From contig NC_086251.1 of assembly GCF_021018805.1 (NCBI RefSeq), positions 19,325,098 to 19,389,097 of the forward strand: a stretch of 64,000 nt of DNA. Direction: 5' to 3'. This document shows, piece after piece, positions 19,981-32,575 of the stretch. The notes beneath the pieces were generated by a model. It saw only the letters and a program-made list of their open reading frames with translations. It ran no database searches and was not told the origin of the DNA. Source of the stretch: Prinia subflava. Taxonomy: Eukaryota > Chordata > Aves > Passeriformes > Cisticolidae. Both the position numbers and the translations under genes were made by a program. Numbering within the stretch: the stretch's first letter is position 1; every line of letters starts with the position of its first letter.

Positions 19981-20461
19981 AAATGTACAGGAATATACAA
20001 AGAGTACCAAGAATTTTTATATAACCCACACGTAATCTTTTTATATTTATATTAAATCGTGTATTCTGCAAACAGCCTAATAATTACAGCTTTATATGTG
20101 TATCATTTTGTAGCATTTGTTACCTCAAAAGACAACCAAACCCAACACTTCAGTGCCTTGTGTATTTTAAACAGATTAACATATAAACTGGGGAAAAAAA
20201 GAATGTAGATTGTACTCTGCTGGTTTTAACAAAGCTTTGTATTATTGTTAGGGTTCTCTTCAGTTAAAATACATACAGCCACAGGTTGTGGAACTAACTG
20301 AAAGCTTACCATTTTGGAGGTTTTTTTAGAGCATGCATGTTTTGAATTTGTAATATATTGGAGTTTCTCTCAAATGCATTCTTTCAAGTTAACTTTGGTT
20401 TATACATTCATATGTATTTCAACAGACATCCCAATACCTGTCAAAAATACATAGCATTATT

Positions 20462-20486
20462 AAAAAAAAAAAAAAAAAAAAAAAAA
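20462..20486. repeat. poly(A) homopolymer
   Basis: This is an uninterrupted run of about 25 A. No element body that would make it a retrotransposon tail is recognised immediately upstream. The length is likely to vary between individuals and assemblies. Confidence 0.9.
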
Positions 20487-20841
20487 GCCAGTAACTGATA
20501 TTTACATGTTTGGGGTTAAATTAATGCTGTTTTCAGCATATCACAATTTTCATTAGAGGCACAAAATCTTTATTGTGTTACATAAAGTCTTTATCAATTA
20601 TTTTTCCAAGCATGGCCTTCTAGCACAAAAACAACTTGGTAATACTGTTGTAAAAAAAATCTTTGAGGCTGTCATCACTTCAGACCATTGTAGGTTAACA
20701 ATTTTCTGGTCATGAAACTGCAATGTTTCTTTATGTTAACAAAACCAAAGGCTTGTTTGAAGTAACTGGTATTTTGTATAAATATTTGTACAGATAACAG
20801 ACCCTGCTTTTGTACTATAGATTATGTGGATTTTGTTTTAT

Positions 20842-20847
20842 AATAAA
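20842..20847 (+). promoter_or_regulatory. candidate distal polyadenylation signal AATAAA
   Basis: The hexamer sits in 'tttataataaatgcttt' after a T-rich stretch and is the best isolated poly(A) signal between LRP5 and PPP6R3. It could serve an extended LRP5 3'UTR. Confidence 0.4.
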
Positions 20848-20870
20848 TGCTTTAAAAAGAAATGCTTAGC

Positions 20871-23800
20871 AGCCATTTTATGAGCAAAGCTGTTTCATCA
20901 CCAACAGCAGAGACAACCAGCCAGTATCACAACTGTTTTAGATACTATTTAAGATAAGGATAGTGCTGGCTCCTTGGTTTTAATTTTAAAATGTACAACA
21001 ACAGTGACAGCTGGAAAGCAAATCACCTGTAGAATTAGAGTTGCTAGCTATAGAACTTACCACAAGTTAATCAGCATCATGACCTTACAAAAATTGTTAC
21101 ACTCCATAGGAACAATCTCAGTTATTCTGACTAGGCCAGATCTGATCTGTATTTCTTTTTTAATTGTATGATATCTTTTAAACAGATGCTATAGGATGTC
21201 AAAGTAAACTTTTTCAATAATGGCTTCTTTTTTTATGATGAACATACTTGAGAACTAGTTCCTTTGAGTCGGGTTTTGTCTTGATTTGTACAGTCAATAT
21301 TGGTGGTCTCAGATTTGTGAGATTTAACCTAGAAGCCAAAATGATTTTTAGTGGAGATATCCTTTCTCGTGCATGCTGGTTAGATGGGACTCAGACTGAA
21401 GTGTTCCTGAGCAGTCACCAGCAGCCGTGGTGAAGTCCACTTCTGTTTCTTCTCATTTTTCCAGGCTAGAGAAAAAATAGAGCATACATTCAGAGACCTG
21501 CTTGTTTCCTACAAAGTTCTTCCAGGTTTTGCATTAAACTGAATCAGAAAATGTCAAAAGACTTTTTCCTCTTGTCCACATTATCCTTGCTAATAATGGT
21601 TAATACAAATGTACCCTGGAGCAGCCATATGATGACTGCCTACACCTAGTGATTTATACCATCACTGATAGGATGGATTTGTAGCTTGAAGGAAAATGGC
21701 AAATCTGAACTTCTGGTGCTCTGCTCAGCCTGGAAGAGACCTTCCATCATCCTGTTGTGTTAGAAAAGTTGGACCAAATTACCCAGAAGTAGAGAAAGAT
21801 TTTTAGTATTTGATATGGCCTGAAGCAGAACAGTCCCACTCTTTTTTCTGGAACTCCTGGCTGAAGCTAGGCTTTCTCTCCTGAAAAGATGTGCAAGGTC
21901 CTCTTGGAGTGGACTCTGACACTGGCTGGTTGCAGGGAGGTATCTGATGCATGTATTTCACACAACAATACAGGTTTCTGCACAGTATACCCATCATTCC
22001 CACTCCTCAAGTGCCTTAATTCCAGATTTTTCTTTAAGTATTTTCTTTTTGCTCCAGAAAAGCTTGCTCAGCTGTCTGGATGGATCACTGTAGCCTTACA
22101 CTCCCACAGCTTACAGATTTCTTAATGTTGTAATTGAGAAACAAAGCCCTGATACATCATTTGTCTGAATGGAATCTGAATACATTCCCAGAGCTGAACC
22201 TGTGGTCACAGGGAAGGGTGCCTAATTCCAAATCCACTGGTCCTGATCCTGTATGAAACTGCCCCAGCTGTTACTGTCTGTAGCAGGGCAGAGCAAGGTG
22301 TTTGATTTTGTGCAGCATCACTGAGCATTGAACTGAATAACTGTGTCTGGATGTGCAAGGAGGTGCTAAAGTGGTTGAAATGCATTCTGCCCCAGCATGG
22401 GTGGCTCACAGCTGTGCTCAAGAACAGCCTGATCCTAACCTATTCAGCTCCATGGATCTCCTTCCATGCTTTATGCCAGCCTCAAAGCTTCTGGACACAT
22501 GGTGTTTGCTCCAAAAGACAAGCATCATAAAATAACTACGGTACTCCCTTTCTCCTCCCTTCTCCTAGCTCTTATTGCTGAGCAGACATCGTATCACATG
22601 GACTGTATCCCTTTGGTCAGTGTGGGGGATGTCCCCTCCCGAGATCCTGCCCACCCCCCAAGCTACAGGTGAGGGGTTAATGCTGGAGAGACAGCACTGG
22701 TGCTGTGGGAGCGCTGCTCAGGAGCAGCCAAAACACCAGGAGGGTGTTACCAAAAATGCAAAGCACAGCGCCATGGGAGCTGATCTGGGGAAACGAGCCC
22801 CATGTCAGGCAGACCCAGTACAGTGAACTAACTGTGCCCAAAAACCCACAGAGAGTTGTAGGGAGGAGTTCATGGGAAACTAACGCTTTTTAGGACAACT
22901 ATTGCCTAGATATGGCTGCTTTGCATCCACCTGAGGGGGTTATTGCAGGTTGTCCTTTGAGTGCACGGCTAGGGAACGGTGGGGCAGCCTTTGAGGCCGT
23001 GCTGTGGGGAGCAGGGTGGAGGGAAGGCAGTGCATGCTCTGTGCTTTCTGCAGGAGCAGCACTGCAGCAGGCTGCCCACATCCCTGCTGACAGCACGGAG
23101 CTGCACCAGCCTTCCACTGAGGAGGGCAGGTGGATGCTGGAGTCTGCTCAGAAAGCACGGATAGAAAGAGGGCTGGTGTGCACAGGAGCCAGTGCTGCTG
23201 TGGCTTCAGGCATCACAAAAAGGCACCTGTCTATAATTAGGACTGGAGACAAAGGTAGCATCTGAGAAATGGGGGCTTGATGAGCCAGGCTAACTGCTGG
23301 ACTCTGTACACTGAAGGAATGAGGAGAGGATCGTAACTGGAAGGGGTATTGCCAGATCAGCTGGGCAAGATCATAGCTACAGTGAAGATTAGGACAAGCA
23401 ATTTACTTGGTTCTGCCCAGTTTGGGTTTTGATGGATTCCTCACAGAACACAACAGCTGGAAGAGGCATGGCAAGGGCAGGGTAAGGTCTTGAATTTCCT
23501 CTTGCAGTTAAAGACTGGTCTCTTGTCTGTAATTAACCTGAATAGTAAATAGGCTTGAAGCTAGAGTGGCTTTTGGAATAGAAAAGTATCAACAGTTTAC
23601 ATATATTCTGGACAGCCTGCAAAGACCTGATCCTTCTGGACTTGCCCTAATTGAGGTTAATGACTTCTGTTCCAGTTTCCCAAAGGCAGCGTTACTTTGG
23701 CAATAAATCTGATTTAAGGAATAGCAACAGCTTTGACAATCTATTACTTGGGGAGTGATATTTGTTACTGAACATCCCACGGCCTAGAAGGGTATAAGAA

Positions 23801-26800
23801 GACTCATGACAACAGGGACAATGCTTTCCATTGTATTTTAATTTGGCTTACCAGGCTATTGTTACAGATTTAATTAGGACTTAATTCTTAGACAATTTCT
23901 CTCATAATGATCTGAATTCCTTCTAGATTGTAAGAAAACAGATTTAATGCTTATGCTCATTTTACTGTAGGCACTGTACATGAGTAGTCTCTAAAAATGA
24001 GAATAGAATTTGGGCATCGGGCTTCAAAATTTGTCAATTCCCATGCTATACATAGCCTGCAGCATTTGGAAGAGTCAATATCATTAGCTTCTCCTTCCTA
24101 TTGTGGATGGTTGTACCAAAAGCCCAGGTACTGGGAACAATAGAGGGGCAAGTGTTCAGTAGTTGGATTCCCTGGATCCAGACTAGACAGAAATGTTCAG
24201 GTAGGTGGGAGCTCATAAGCTGAGGTGCTGTCATGGTTTAGGAATGGTACTCTCCACTGCTCCCACCAATGAGACAGCAACAAAACTGTAACAAAAGTGT
24301 AAAAAAGTGGACAAAGAGAGGGTGATTTACATGCACAATGCACACCAAGCCTGAGGTAAAGAAAACCAATGGTGGAAGGCTTCCCTCTGCCTGCCATGCT
24401 TTTCCCCAACTGGAAATCCTTTCTTCTCAGAAGTGAGGGAAAAAGGGAAAAAGGTTCCCTTCCCATTCAGTTCCCATTTCCTCTTGTTATTTCCTGATCT
24501 ACTACAGGAGCCAGCAATAAACTGAAGCCCAAGTGTTTTACGTTTCTCAACCTGAATATTAAGCTTAGCCCTTACAGGCAGGTTAATAAGGAATCCTGGC
24601 GGATATGTGAGTATTTCATAGATTTTAGTCCTCATTCTTACCCCCTTTCCTCTGCAGTTTTGGCTGCTGCATCCATGAAATTCTGAAGTCTAAAGTTAGA
24701 GGAAAGGTAAGCAAGTGGTCAGGGGACCTGTTTGTTACAGCCAGTCCCTGGGGAACAATGTTACCTGGGAGATGAATGCTGTGTGTGAACAAACTCCAGA
24801 AGAGCTAAACAGGGTTCAGGGAAGTTTGAGAATCTAAAATGTAGAAAGCTGACTGCTGCATCTGTACAGGATGAAGCAGCACTCTTCAACTGAAAGCTGA
24901 ATGGGAACCCACTTGTCTTTACTTGTAAACTTGCTTGGAGGACCAGACCTGAAAAACCAAGAATTGGTGATGAATGAGATTGAAGAATGTGTGCATCCTG
25001 TCCTAAACTGGGCCTTGTGAGAGATACTGTATTTTGTCTTGTTTTATAAGCTGGTATCTTGTTTCCATCTAGAACAGAGGGTAGGTTTTGTGAATTGAGC
25101 ACTTAAAGAGTCTAGTTTCTTTCCAGATGCTGCTGGATTTCTAGAGATGCAGCCAACAAGGAAACATTTAGAGTCCTGTCTTCAGTCTTGTTCCAGACGT
25201 ACTTCTCAAAGGTTACGCCTTGTAAAGGCAGTAGCAGCAGGTGTAGGGACAAACTCTTCCCAGTCTTACAACAGAAGATTGGATTTCATTGCCATGACTG
25301 CATTTAGGGTTGAGAAAGAAAGACCTGAAGTGGCACAGGATGGCTTTTCAGCTTGTTCACAAAAAAAAGGGAGAAGGCACATGTCAAAGGAACAGTATCT
25401 TCCAGTTTTGCTAAAAGGTTACTTTTTCTCTGGCTTGAGAAAAATAAATGACCGTAAATTTCAAAGGAATTTTCACTTCCTTCATATGCTCTATGACATT
25501 TGAGGATGTTTAAAACACTTTAGATTACACTATCTTTTGAAGGTGGAGTAGTGTTTTTAGTTTTGTTTTGTTGTTTTTTTTAATTGTAGTGGCATGTTCT
25601 ACCCTCACATTTGTATGTCAACCACTTCTGATTTCTGAAACCTATTAAAATGTAGCCTCCCCAGTGCCTAATACAGGGGGATAATCACTGCCCTAGTCCT
25701 TCTGGGCACATCTGACATTTATGGGGAGACATCCATGTTAAAATACACATAAATACTTCAGAGCTTAGTACTAAGCAAAGCCACAAGGTGGCACAGTCAT
25801 CTTCTCTGAACAGTTGTTCACAAAACTTCATTTCCCAAAGTAAACACAGCTCCAGAACTTCCCTTTTCAAGTGGGACTCACCCAGCCTCTCCACCCCTGC
25901 ATTCGATTTCACAGAGTAAACACTGATAGTGGGTGTAGCTTCCTGAGAGTGAGATTTTTGTTACATAATAAGTGAGATTTTTGTTATATATATAAACTGT
26001 ACTATGGAAATACTTCCATGGCAATATTTTGGTGCTCCTGCTAATTTTTCTCAGCCCTAGAAAATCTGTAACAGTAAACCCCCTTTTTGGCTGGTGGAAG
26101 CAGTATCTCTGCAAGGCAACAGTTTGTTTGGTGCCTGATTTCAGCATTAATATCATGAGACTTATGCAGGTTTTCAGAACAAGTTAATCAATCTTTTTAT
26201 CTATCCCCACATTTTCTTCTTTGGAGGGAAATGTGGAAGGTATGAAAATCCTGAGATGAGAATCTGGAAAAGTCCATATACTCATCTCGGGATGAGAATG
26301 CCCAGAGGAACAAATGATTTGGCAGAGAGGAAGAAGAGAATGTCCTTGTAGCACTTGTTTGCAGAGACACCAGCATTTGTCAAGGGCATAGGGAGGGTTT
26401 AGCATCACCAGGAAAAAGCAGTGCAGTAAAGGGAATCACCAGCATATCTATTGTTTCACAGCCATCCTGTCCTTTGGGCTGGAAGAGCCAGTATTTTGCT
26501 TTTGTTACTTCTGAGTTTGTTACTTTTGAAAAGAAAGACATCCAGCATTAATGCATATCTGTGTGGTGTTAAAAAGTTCTGACAACTGATCCTTTGGTGT
26601 AGTTGAAAATAATTATGTGTCTATACACATATGTATACACAGTTTCTTCCCTGTCCCTCATTTCTATACTGTCCTTTTTGGAGGTTATGAATATAAAATT
26701 TCTATGTGTATTATATCTCTATAGACATATATTTATGATTTCTACATATGCTTAGATATGAGTTCTTGGGAATCCTGAGGAATTAACTAACTATCCTTGA

Positions 26801-27941
26801 CTCTGTTGAATTGAAATCAACCCCTGTATATATCCCAAGTCAAGCCAGAGTCCCATGTAGAAAATGTACATTTATTCCCCTGCTCATCACTTCTGTACTG
26901 TCCCTTCTTTGAGCTTTGCTCCATGCCACAGGCGCAAATGGCTCTGCTGAGCCTCCTGTCCTTCATGAAGGCTTTTCAGGGGGCACATCAAACCTCAGGG
27001 ACACCAGTAGGATTCTCTAGGGTCCCAAGGCTGCTGCAGGAGCTGGCAGAGCTGGAAAGAGCCAGACTCAGGGCTGGGTGCTTACAAATTATGTCCAAGC
27101 AAAGCCTGCTCCAAACTGTACTATTTAGCAGTTGCAGAAGTCCAGAATTTAACTCAAAAAGAATGAGATCAAACTTCTAGAGCTGCTTTGCTTTTCCTGT
27201 CCAGAGGGCAGAAACTTTGGGTGGCCTTTCTCTTTGTAGTTGATGAAATACCTGAAGACGTCCTCCTCTGTGCATGGGAAATCAGAAGTTTGAATTGTCT
27301 GTGAACTCACACCTTGTACATGAGGCATATGGGAGTGCAGCAACTGATTATCTAAATGAGAGCATGTAAGTAGTTAGAACTCTCTGTCTTCTACTCCTGG
27401 CCCCTGCTGTTAATTCCTCCTGTACATTGTGTGGGCTTTCACCACTGAACTTCACCAAATGTCTAAAATGCAGCAGCAGTGTGTCAGCATGGGCATATTA
27501 TATTCTCAGTACTTCCCACAGGCTGAGGTGCCTGAGGACCTTTATCTGGGCTGCTGCAAGGGGAAACACTACACCTTCCCTCCTTTTGGACCATCACTAG
27601 CAAGAAGAGGTAGGACTGCCGCAGGAGAATTGACCTTTTTTTTGGCAGCTTGTTAAGATGAAAAATTAGTGAAAGGGCATCTCTACCACATTATTTTTTC
27701 CCAATCACTGTGTATCTTCCCCTGCCTCCCCAGAGTCTGACAGAGCAATTATATTCTTGATCAAAACATGCCACCTGCTGTTTGTCAGAAGGGAGACATG
27801 TATAGTCAATAAAGCTAGTGCATAAACTAACCAAACTGGAATTGTATTTGCATTGCAAAACCAGTCAAAAGTCCTGGGTGGCACAGGTTAGAGTCTGATC
27901 TTGGCCTCTGTACAAAAATCACCTGGCAACTCTGCACTCTT
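20871..27941. other. intergenic region
   Basis: No supported gene is present. The GC content is mixed, with a somewhat GC-richer patch at about 22560-23160. ORFs of 80-118 codons occur on both strands, for example 25147-25503 (+) and 22912-23265 (+), but they have no recognisable domains. A stretch at 24231-24560 begins TGTCATGGTTTAG and contains AATAAA near 24515, faintly LTR-like but without a matching target duplication. A 23-bp period direct repeat (gtgagatttttgtta) lies at about 25949-25995. Confidence 0.6.
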
Positions 27942-29730
27942 AGAATCACAGAACCATTAAGGTTGGAAGTGACCTACAAGTAATATACTTTAACCATTGG
28001 CATAGAACCACTGTATTCACCACAAAATGTTATCCCAAACTGCTGCATCCACATACCTTCTGAGCACTTCCAGGGATGGTTGACTCGATCACTTGCCTGG
28101 GCAGCTTGTTCCAATGGCTGACAGCTCTTTCAGTGAGAAATTTTCCCCAACATTTAGTCTAAACCTTCCCTTTGCAACTTGAAGCAATATCCTCTTATCC
28201 TGTCACTTGCTACTTGGGAGAAGACATCAACTCCCACCTTGTGACAACCTCTCTAGACTGATAAGATCCCCCTGAGCCTCCTTTTGTCCAGGCCGAACAT
28301 CCCCATCTGCATCAGCTGCTCCTCATAAGATTTTTGTTCCAGACCCTTCTCCAGCTTTGTTGCCCTTCTCTGGACTCACTCCAGCACCTCAATGTGTTCT
28401 TGGAGTGAGGGGCCAAAACTGAACTCGGGATTCAAGATGTGACCTCACCAGTGGCAAGTACAGATCCTTTCCCTAGTCCTGCTAGCCACACTATTTCTGA
28501 TGGCCAGCATGCTGTTGGCCTTCTTGGCCACCTGGGCACTGCTGGCTCATGTCCAGCTCCTGTGAACCAGCACTCACAGGTGCTTTTCCACCTGACAGCT
28601 TTTCAAAAAATTTCCCCAAGCCTGTATCATTACATAGTGGTTTATTGTCACCCAAGGGCAGGACCTGGCACTTCACCTTGAACCTTATGCAATTGGCTTT
28701 GTCCCTTCGGTCCAGCCTGTCCAGACTCCTCTGCAGAGCCCTCCTACCCTCCAGGAGACCAATGCTCCCACCCAGCCTGGTGTCATCTGTGGACTGACTG
28801 GGGGTACTTGATCCCCTCATCCAGATCATTGATATTAAGCAGGACTGGCCCCAACACCGAGCCTTGGGGAGCACCACCTCTGAACGGCCACCACCTGGAT
28901 TTAACTCAAGTCACCACCATCTCTGGGCCCAGCCATCCAGCAAATTTTCTACTGAGCAAAGAGTGCACACATCCAAGCCATGAGCAGCCAGTTTCCCCAG
29001 GACAGTCCTGTGGAAAAAGCTGTCAAAGGCTTTAGTAAAGTCCAGACAGACAACATACACAGCCTTTCCTTCATCCATTAAGTCAGTCACCTTGTCATAG
29101 AAGGAGATTGGGTTCGTCAAACAGCAGCTGCCTTCCAGAATCCCATCCTGGCTGGGCCTGATCCCCTGGTTGCCCCATGCTGGCACTCAAGACAATCTGC
29201 TCCATGTCCTTCCCTGGCACCAAGGTCAGGCTGACAGGTCTGTAGTTCCCCAAATCCTCCTGCTGACCCTTCCTGTCGATGGGCAGTGCAGTTGCTGACT
29301 TCGGCCAGCGGGGACCTCCCTGGCCCACCAGGAACGCTGACAAATGATTGGAAGTGGCTTGGCAAACTCTTCCACCAGCTCCCTCAGTGCCCTGGGGTGG
29401 AGCCCATCAGGGCCTACGGACCTGTGTATGTCTAGGTGTGTAGCAGGTCACTGACCATTTTCTCCTGAATTATGGGGGTTTTGTTTTGCTCCTTATCTCT
29501 GTCTTCCAGCTCAGAGGGATGGGTACTTGGAGAACAACTGGTCTGTTAAAGACTGACGCAAAGAAGGCATTAAGCACCACAGTCTTTTCCACATCCTTTG
29601 ACACTACTGACCTACAAATCTGCAAATGCTGTGGGCCAGCAAGGTCAGAGCCTGGACAACCGTGCAGGTTATTGCCTACTGTCCAGAGCCAAAGCACGAA
29701 ATAGACACAGCCTAAAAAGTCACAGTGCAA
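27942..29730 (-). mobile_element. CR1 LINE, degenerate, with reverse-transcriptase remnants
   Basis: This is a 5'-truncated chicken-repeat-1 non-LTR retrotransposon in reverse orientation. Its 3' tail is at 27942 ('agaatcacagaaccattaaggttgga'). Reading leftward on the - strand, three open pieces match CR1 ORF2: VLNAFFASVFN near 29640; GNYRPVSLTLVPGKDMEQIV near 29270 and DFTKAFDS.FHRTVLGKLAAHG near 29060 from the reverse-transcriptase fingers and palm; and [20 protein letters not shown] near 28770 after the catalytic region. The frame is broken repeatedly, so no active protein is expected. It shares wording with the CR1-F/Y type families, but the subfamily call needs a library. Confidence 0.93.
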
Positions 29731-30788
29731 GCAAACACCCCTGCTGCCTCCAGCTGAAAGTTCCTAACACAGGGCAAGGAAGGGTCTAATCAGGACAGTA
29801 AAACTGCTGCTGAAGGAGATTACAAGGCAACGCCCAATATCTGCTGTGTAAGAGCAGTGATAACAGAGGAGGCCTCTGGGAGGAAGCAATGCCTCTGTGA
29901 AAGGGAAAACTCCCAATGGAGACACCAAACCCTGCTTTAACTTTAGGTCAGTCCTGAAGTGTTTGGGTGACTGTGAAAAGGAGGTGAGGTGTCCTGGGAC
30001 TTTTCAGCTGGTACCTGGGCCTGGATGGCTTTTGGGATGCTATTGAGATGACACTCTAGCACAGAGGCAGAACTGCAACCCTCTTTGATGCCGTGTGTGC
30101 AGTCCTGCCCCAGCACTGCCTCCTAGATTATCTGCCTGTTGCTGCAGAGCGCTCCCCATGGTCCTAAAGGAGTCTGCAGGACAGCCACAGGGCCCTGGAA
30201 GGGCTGGGGGACACCATATGCTCTGCAGAGAGGGAAGGAGGGAAGAAGGGGTTAAAGGAGAGACGGAGGGACAGCTACATTAGCAGATGTCCAGGGCTGA
30301 AAAGTAGGTCACCTATTTCTGCCTCGGGGGTGGGGGGTGATTGAAAATCGACACGACATCAATGCACAAATAAAGCCAAGTAATACGGCAAGGAATGAGC
30401 CTTAGAAGCCGGGCAGAAGTCCTCCAAGTACACACACAGCTGCTCTGACACACCATACAGAGCTATTATTTAAGATAATTAAAAAATATATCTTTACCCA
30501 CATAAACGTATATACAATCACATAAGAGGAGGGGCTAATGAAAAAGAAAAAATTGGAATGAAAAACACCCAATAAAAGCAGAATTTCTCTTATCATCCCT
30601 GTGCAAGGCTTGGACAGATGTTCAGGGTTTTTCTCAGCAGCCTTATGCACATTATTCAGGCCTAGACTCTCAAGGCTAAGTACTAACTCCTGTTGATGTC
30701 TTCGTGCATCCTTGTGAGACAAACATGCAAATACTTCTGAGGTTGTGGTCTTCAGTGTGCCTGTATCTCTCTTAACATGAAAAGTTTC
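29731..30788. other. intergenic region between CR1 and LTR
   Basis: No gene or repeat family is recognised. A - strand ORF of 139 codons (30402-30821) runs into the LTR and has no domain-like features. Confidence 0.6.
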
Positions 30789-30793
30789 CATAG
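30789..30793. repeat. 5-bp target-site duplication (left)
   Basis: CATAG lies immediately before the TG end of the LTR and is repeated exactly at 31494-31498. Five base pairs is the usual duplication for several retroviral integrases. Confidence 0.7.
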
Positions 30794-31493
30794 TGTTATA
30801 AATGCCTATACAGTACTCCAATTAGAAATATGATTTTGGTTTTATTAAAAAGGATCGAATTACAGAATTTCGGCAAACCCCCCAGCGGAGTTACTTTGAC
30901 AATATACTCGGGATTGTCAGCAGGAGAACTGGGAGGCAGTACCTGGCACACTGCCTTCCCCCCTGAGATCACAAATTGGCCTTGTTCAGGGCTTAGATTT
31001 TATACACTTTATTCCGCCTCTGGCACAAAATTTCCCCACAGTCCTTTTGTTTCCAGGGCTGGTTATTCTAATTCACAGTCGTCTCCGTCTCCGGCTAGCT
31101 GAAAAGAGTTTCCCCCTTTGTTGCAAGGTGTCAATTTCTGGTTTCCCGTGGGTGAATGGACACTGAAGTTTGTGAATGGAGGGGCGTTCTTCTCCAGGGA
31201 TCCGGGCGATGATGGTGCTCTGATGGCTCTGCCGCCCAGGGGAGGAAGGACTAATTGCTTATCTTAATGTGTCCTTCTTTCTGATGCCAAAGAGAAGGCC
31301 AGGGTTTCCTGTAAATCCTTTGTCACTTTTCTAAATGGAAATTCCAGGGTGGTGCCTGCCTCCGTCTCAGTGAATTCCAAAGCAGACTGAAACTAAGGTT
31401 ATATTCTCATATAACACATATACAGTGTTTTTTTATAATTTCTAACATACCATAACCCATAAGAACACGAATTAACATCCCATATTTTTCACA
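30794..31493 (-). mobile_element. solo LTR of an endogenous retrovirus
   Basis: This 700-bp block begins TGTTATAAAT and ends TTTTTCACA. The two ends form an imperfect TG...CA inverted terminal repeat and are flanked by CATAG on both sides. On the - strand it has the layout of an LTR: the start at 31493, a TATAAAA box (30998-31004), an AATAAA signal about 155 nt further on (30841-30846) and a short U5. No internal retroviral genes adjoin it, so it is a solo LTR left by LTR-LTR recombination. The 5-bp duplication and end structure suggest an ERVL or ERV1-like source, but the family is not identified. Confidence 0.75.
30998..31004 (-). promoter_or_regulatory. LTR TATA box
   Basis: TATAAAA is read on the - strand inside the solo LTR, in the correct order upstream of the LTR poly(A) signal. 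Activity is unknown. Confidence 0.55.
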
Positions 31494-31498
31494 CATAG
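31494..31498. repeat. 5-bp target-site duplication (right)
   Basis: CATAG follows the CA end of the LTR and matches 30789-30793. Confidence 0.7.
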
Positions 31499-31511
31499 CA
31501 TGCCTGAAGCA

Positions 31512-31666
31512 GGTCAGGTGGTCTTTGCAAGGCATTGCCTTCCTCAGATGTTGAAATTACATGGACAGTTAATTGCAAACACCTACACCTTTCAACCTTC
31601 ACCTTCACCTAATCGTGCTGTGGGGGCAAGAAGGTCAGGCCAGATGGGAAAGGAGATGAGATACAG
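31512..31666 (+). repeat. diverged direct repeat, copy A
   Basis: Shared landmarks with copy B at 32399-32575 appear in the same order: ggtca..tggtct.tgcaaggcat, agttaattgca..cac and ggtcagg.cag. By-eye identity is about 70% over the first 70 bp. No known family is recognised. Confidence 0.5.
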
Positions 31667-32398
31667 GAAGTTAGGTAGGTTTCTCCAGTCAGGCCAGGGT
31701 AGTGTCATTCAGTATTTATAGTCTAATTTATTTAAAAAAAAATAAGGACAAATTCTGATAGACATAAAAGCGGTCCGAGCACATAATGATCACTCTTGAC
31801 ACCACATTATCCCCAAAGGATGAAAGCTGTTGGACTCACTGTAATACAGAAGATCTTTCAGGTAGGAAAAAAAATGGACTTTTATTATTTTGTGTAATTT
31901 GTTCAGAAAGCAGAATATTTCTTAACTTTTATAGATTTTAAAATGCCTTAACAAGAAACTTCTGAAATACTATAAGTGATGCAGAAAATATATGGGTGAG
32001 GGGTTTATCTGTTTGGGGGTATCACAGAACAGTTACCAGGCACTCTTCAGAGCTCTCTGGCGCGGGATGTTCCAAGCACAGTTTAAAAACTCTTATTCAT
32101 TGATGTCAGATTTCTTTCACACCAGCAGTGAAATTACTCTTTGGAAAGAAGCTGTCAGATTAAATCCTCCAACATGAGGAATTAAATCAGCTATCTAAAA
32201 TCCAGACTTGGAAGGGGACTCAGTGTTACATATTTGCTAGTCAAGGCCTTGGTGAACTGGAGAACTACCCTTGCATTCTGGCATCTGTGTTCATCGATCC
32301 TAAGGTTAGCTCAAGCTCTGTTCAGACTGGATATGGCATCCTTAGTGTGTCTGTGCCACTTTCCTAATTTAAAAAGGCTTAAATAGCATTGTCAAGTG

Positions 32399-32575
32399 GG
32401 TCATGAGGTCTCTGCAAGGCATCTATCTTAGAGATGGGACCTACCTGCAGAGTTAATTGCACTCACTTAGAATTTTTAGGAGCGTAATCCCTTTGACAGG
32501 CACTCCTCATCTTTGCATACAAGTTCCACACGATGAGGGCAGCAGGTCAGGACAGGTAGGAAGAGAATAAAGAGG
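32399..32575 (+). repeat. diverged direct repeat, copy B
   Basis: This is the partner of copy A, about 887 bp downstream and in the same orientation. Whether the pair is a local duplication or two insertions of one dispersed element cannot be decided here. Confidence 0.5.

Larger units (their letters stand above)
19981..20870 (+). other. UTR-like AT-rich block ending in a strong poly(A) signal
   Basis: This block is low in GC, rich in TTTGTA and TTTTAT words and free of long ORFs. It contains a run of about 25 A at 20462-20486. It ends with AATAAA at 20842-20847 preceded by T-rich sequence. It looks like the distal end of a 3'UTR or of a non-coding transcript on the + strand. Which gene it would belong to, if any, cannot be shown here. 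LRP5 is the nearest upstream + strand gene. Confidence 0.35.

Noticed and set aside
24231..24560. Possible LTR starting TGTCATGGTTTAG with AATAAA near 24515
   Set aside because: No matching CA end or target duplication could be found by eye, and the resemblance to passerine LTRs is too vague to call.
25147..25503. 118-codon + strand ORF as a gene
   Set aside because: There is no recognisable domain, no promoter or poly(A) context, and its length is within chance for a 64-kb window.
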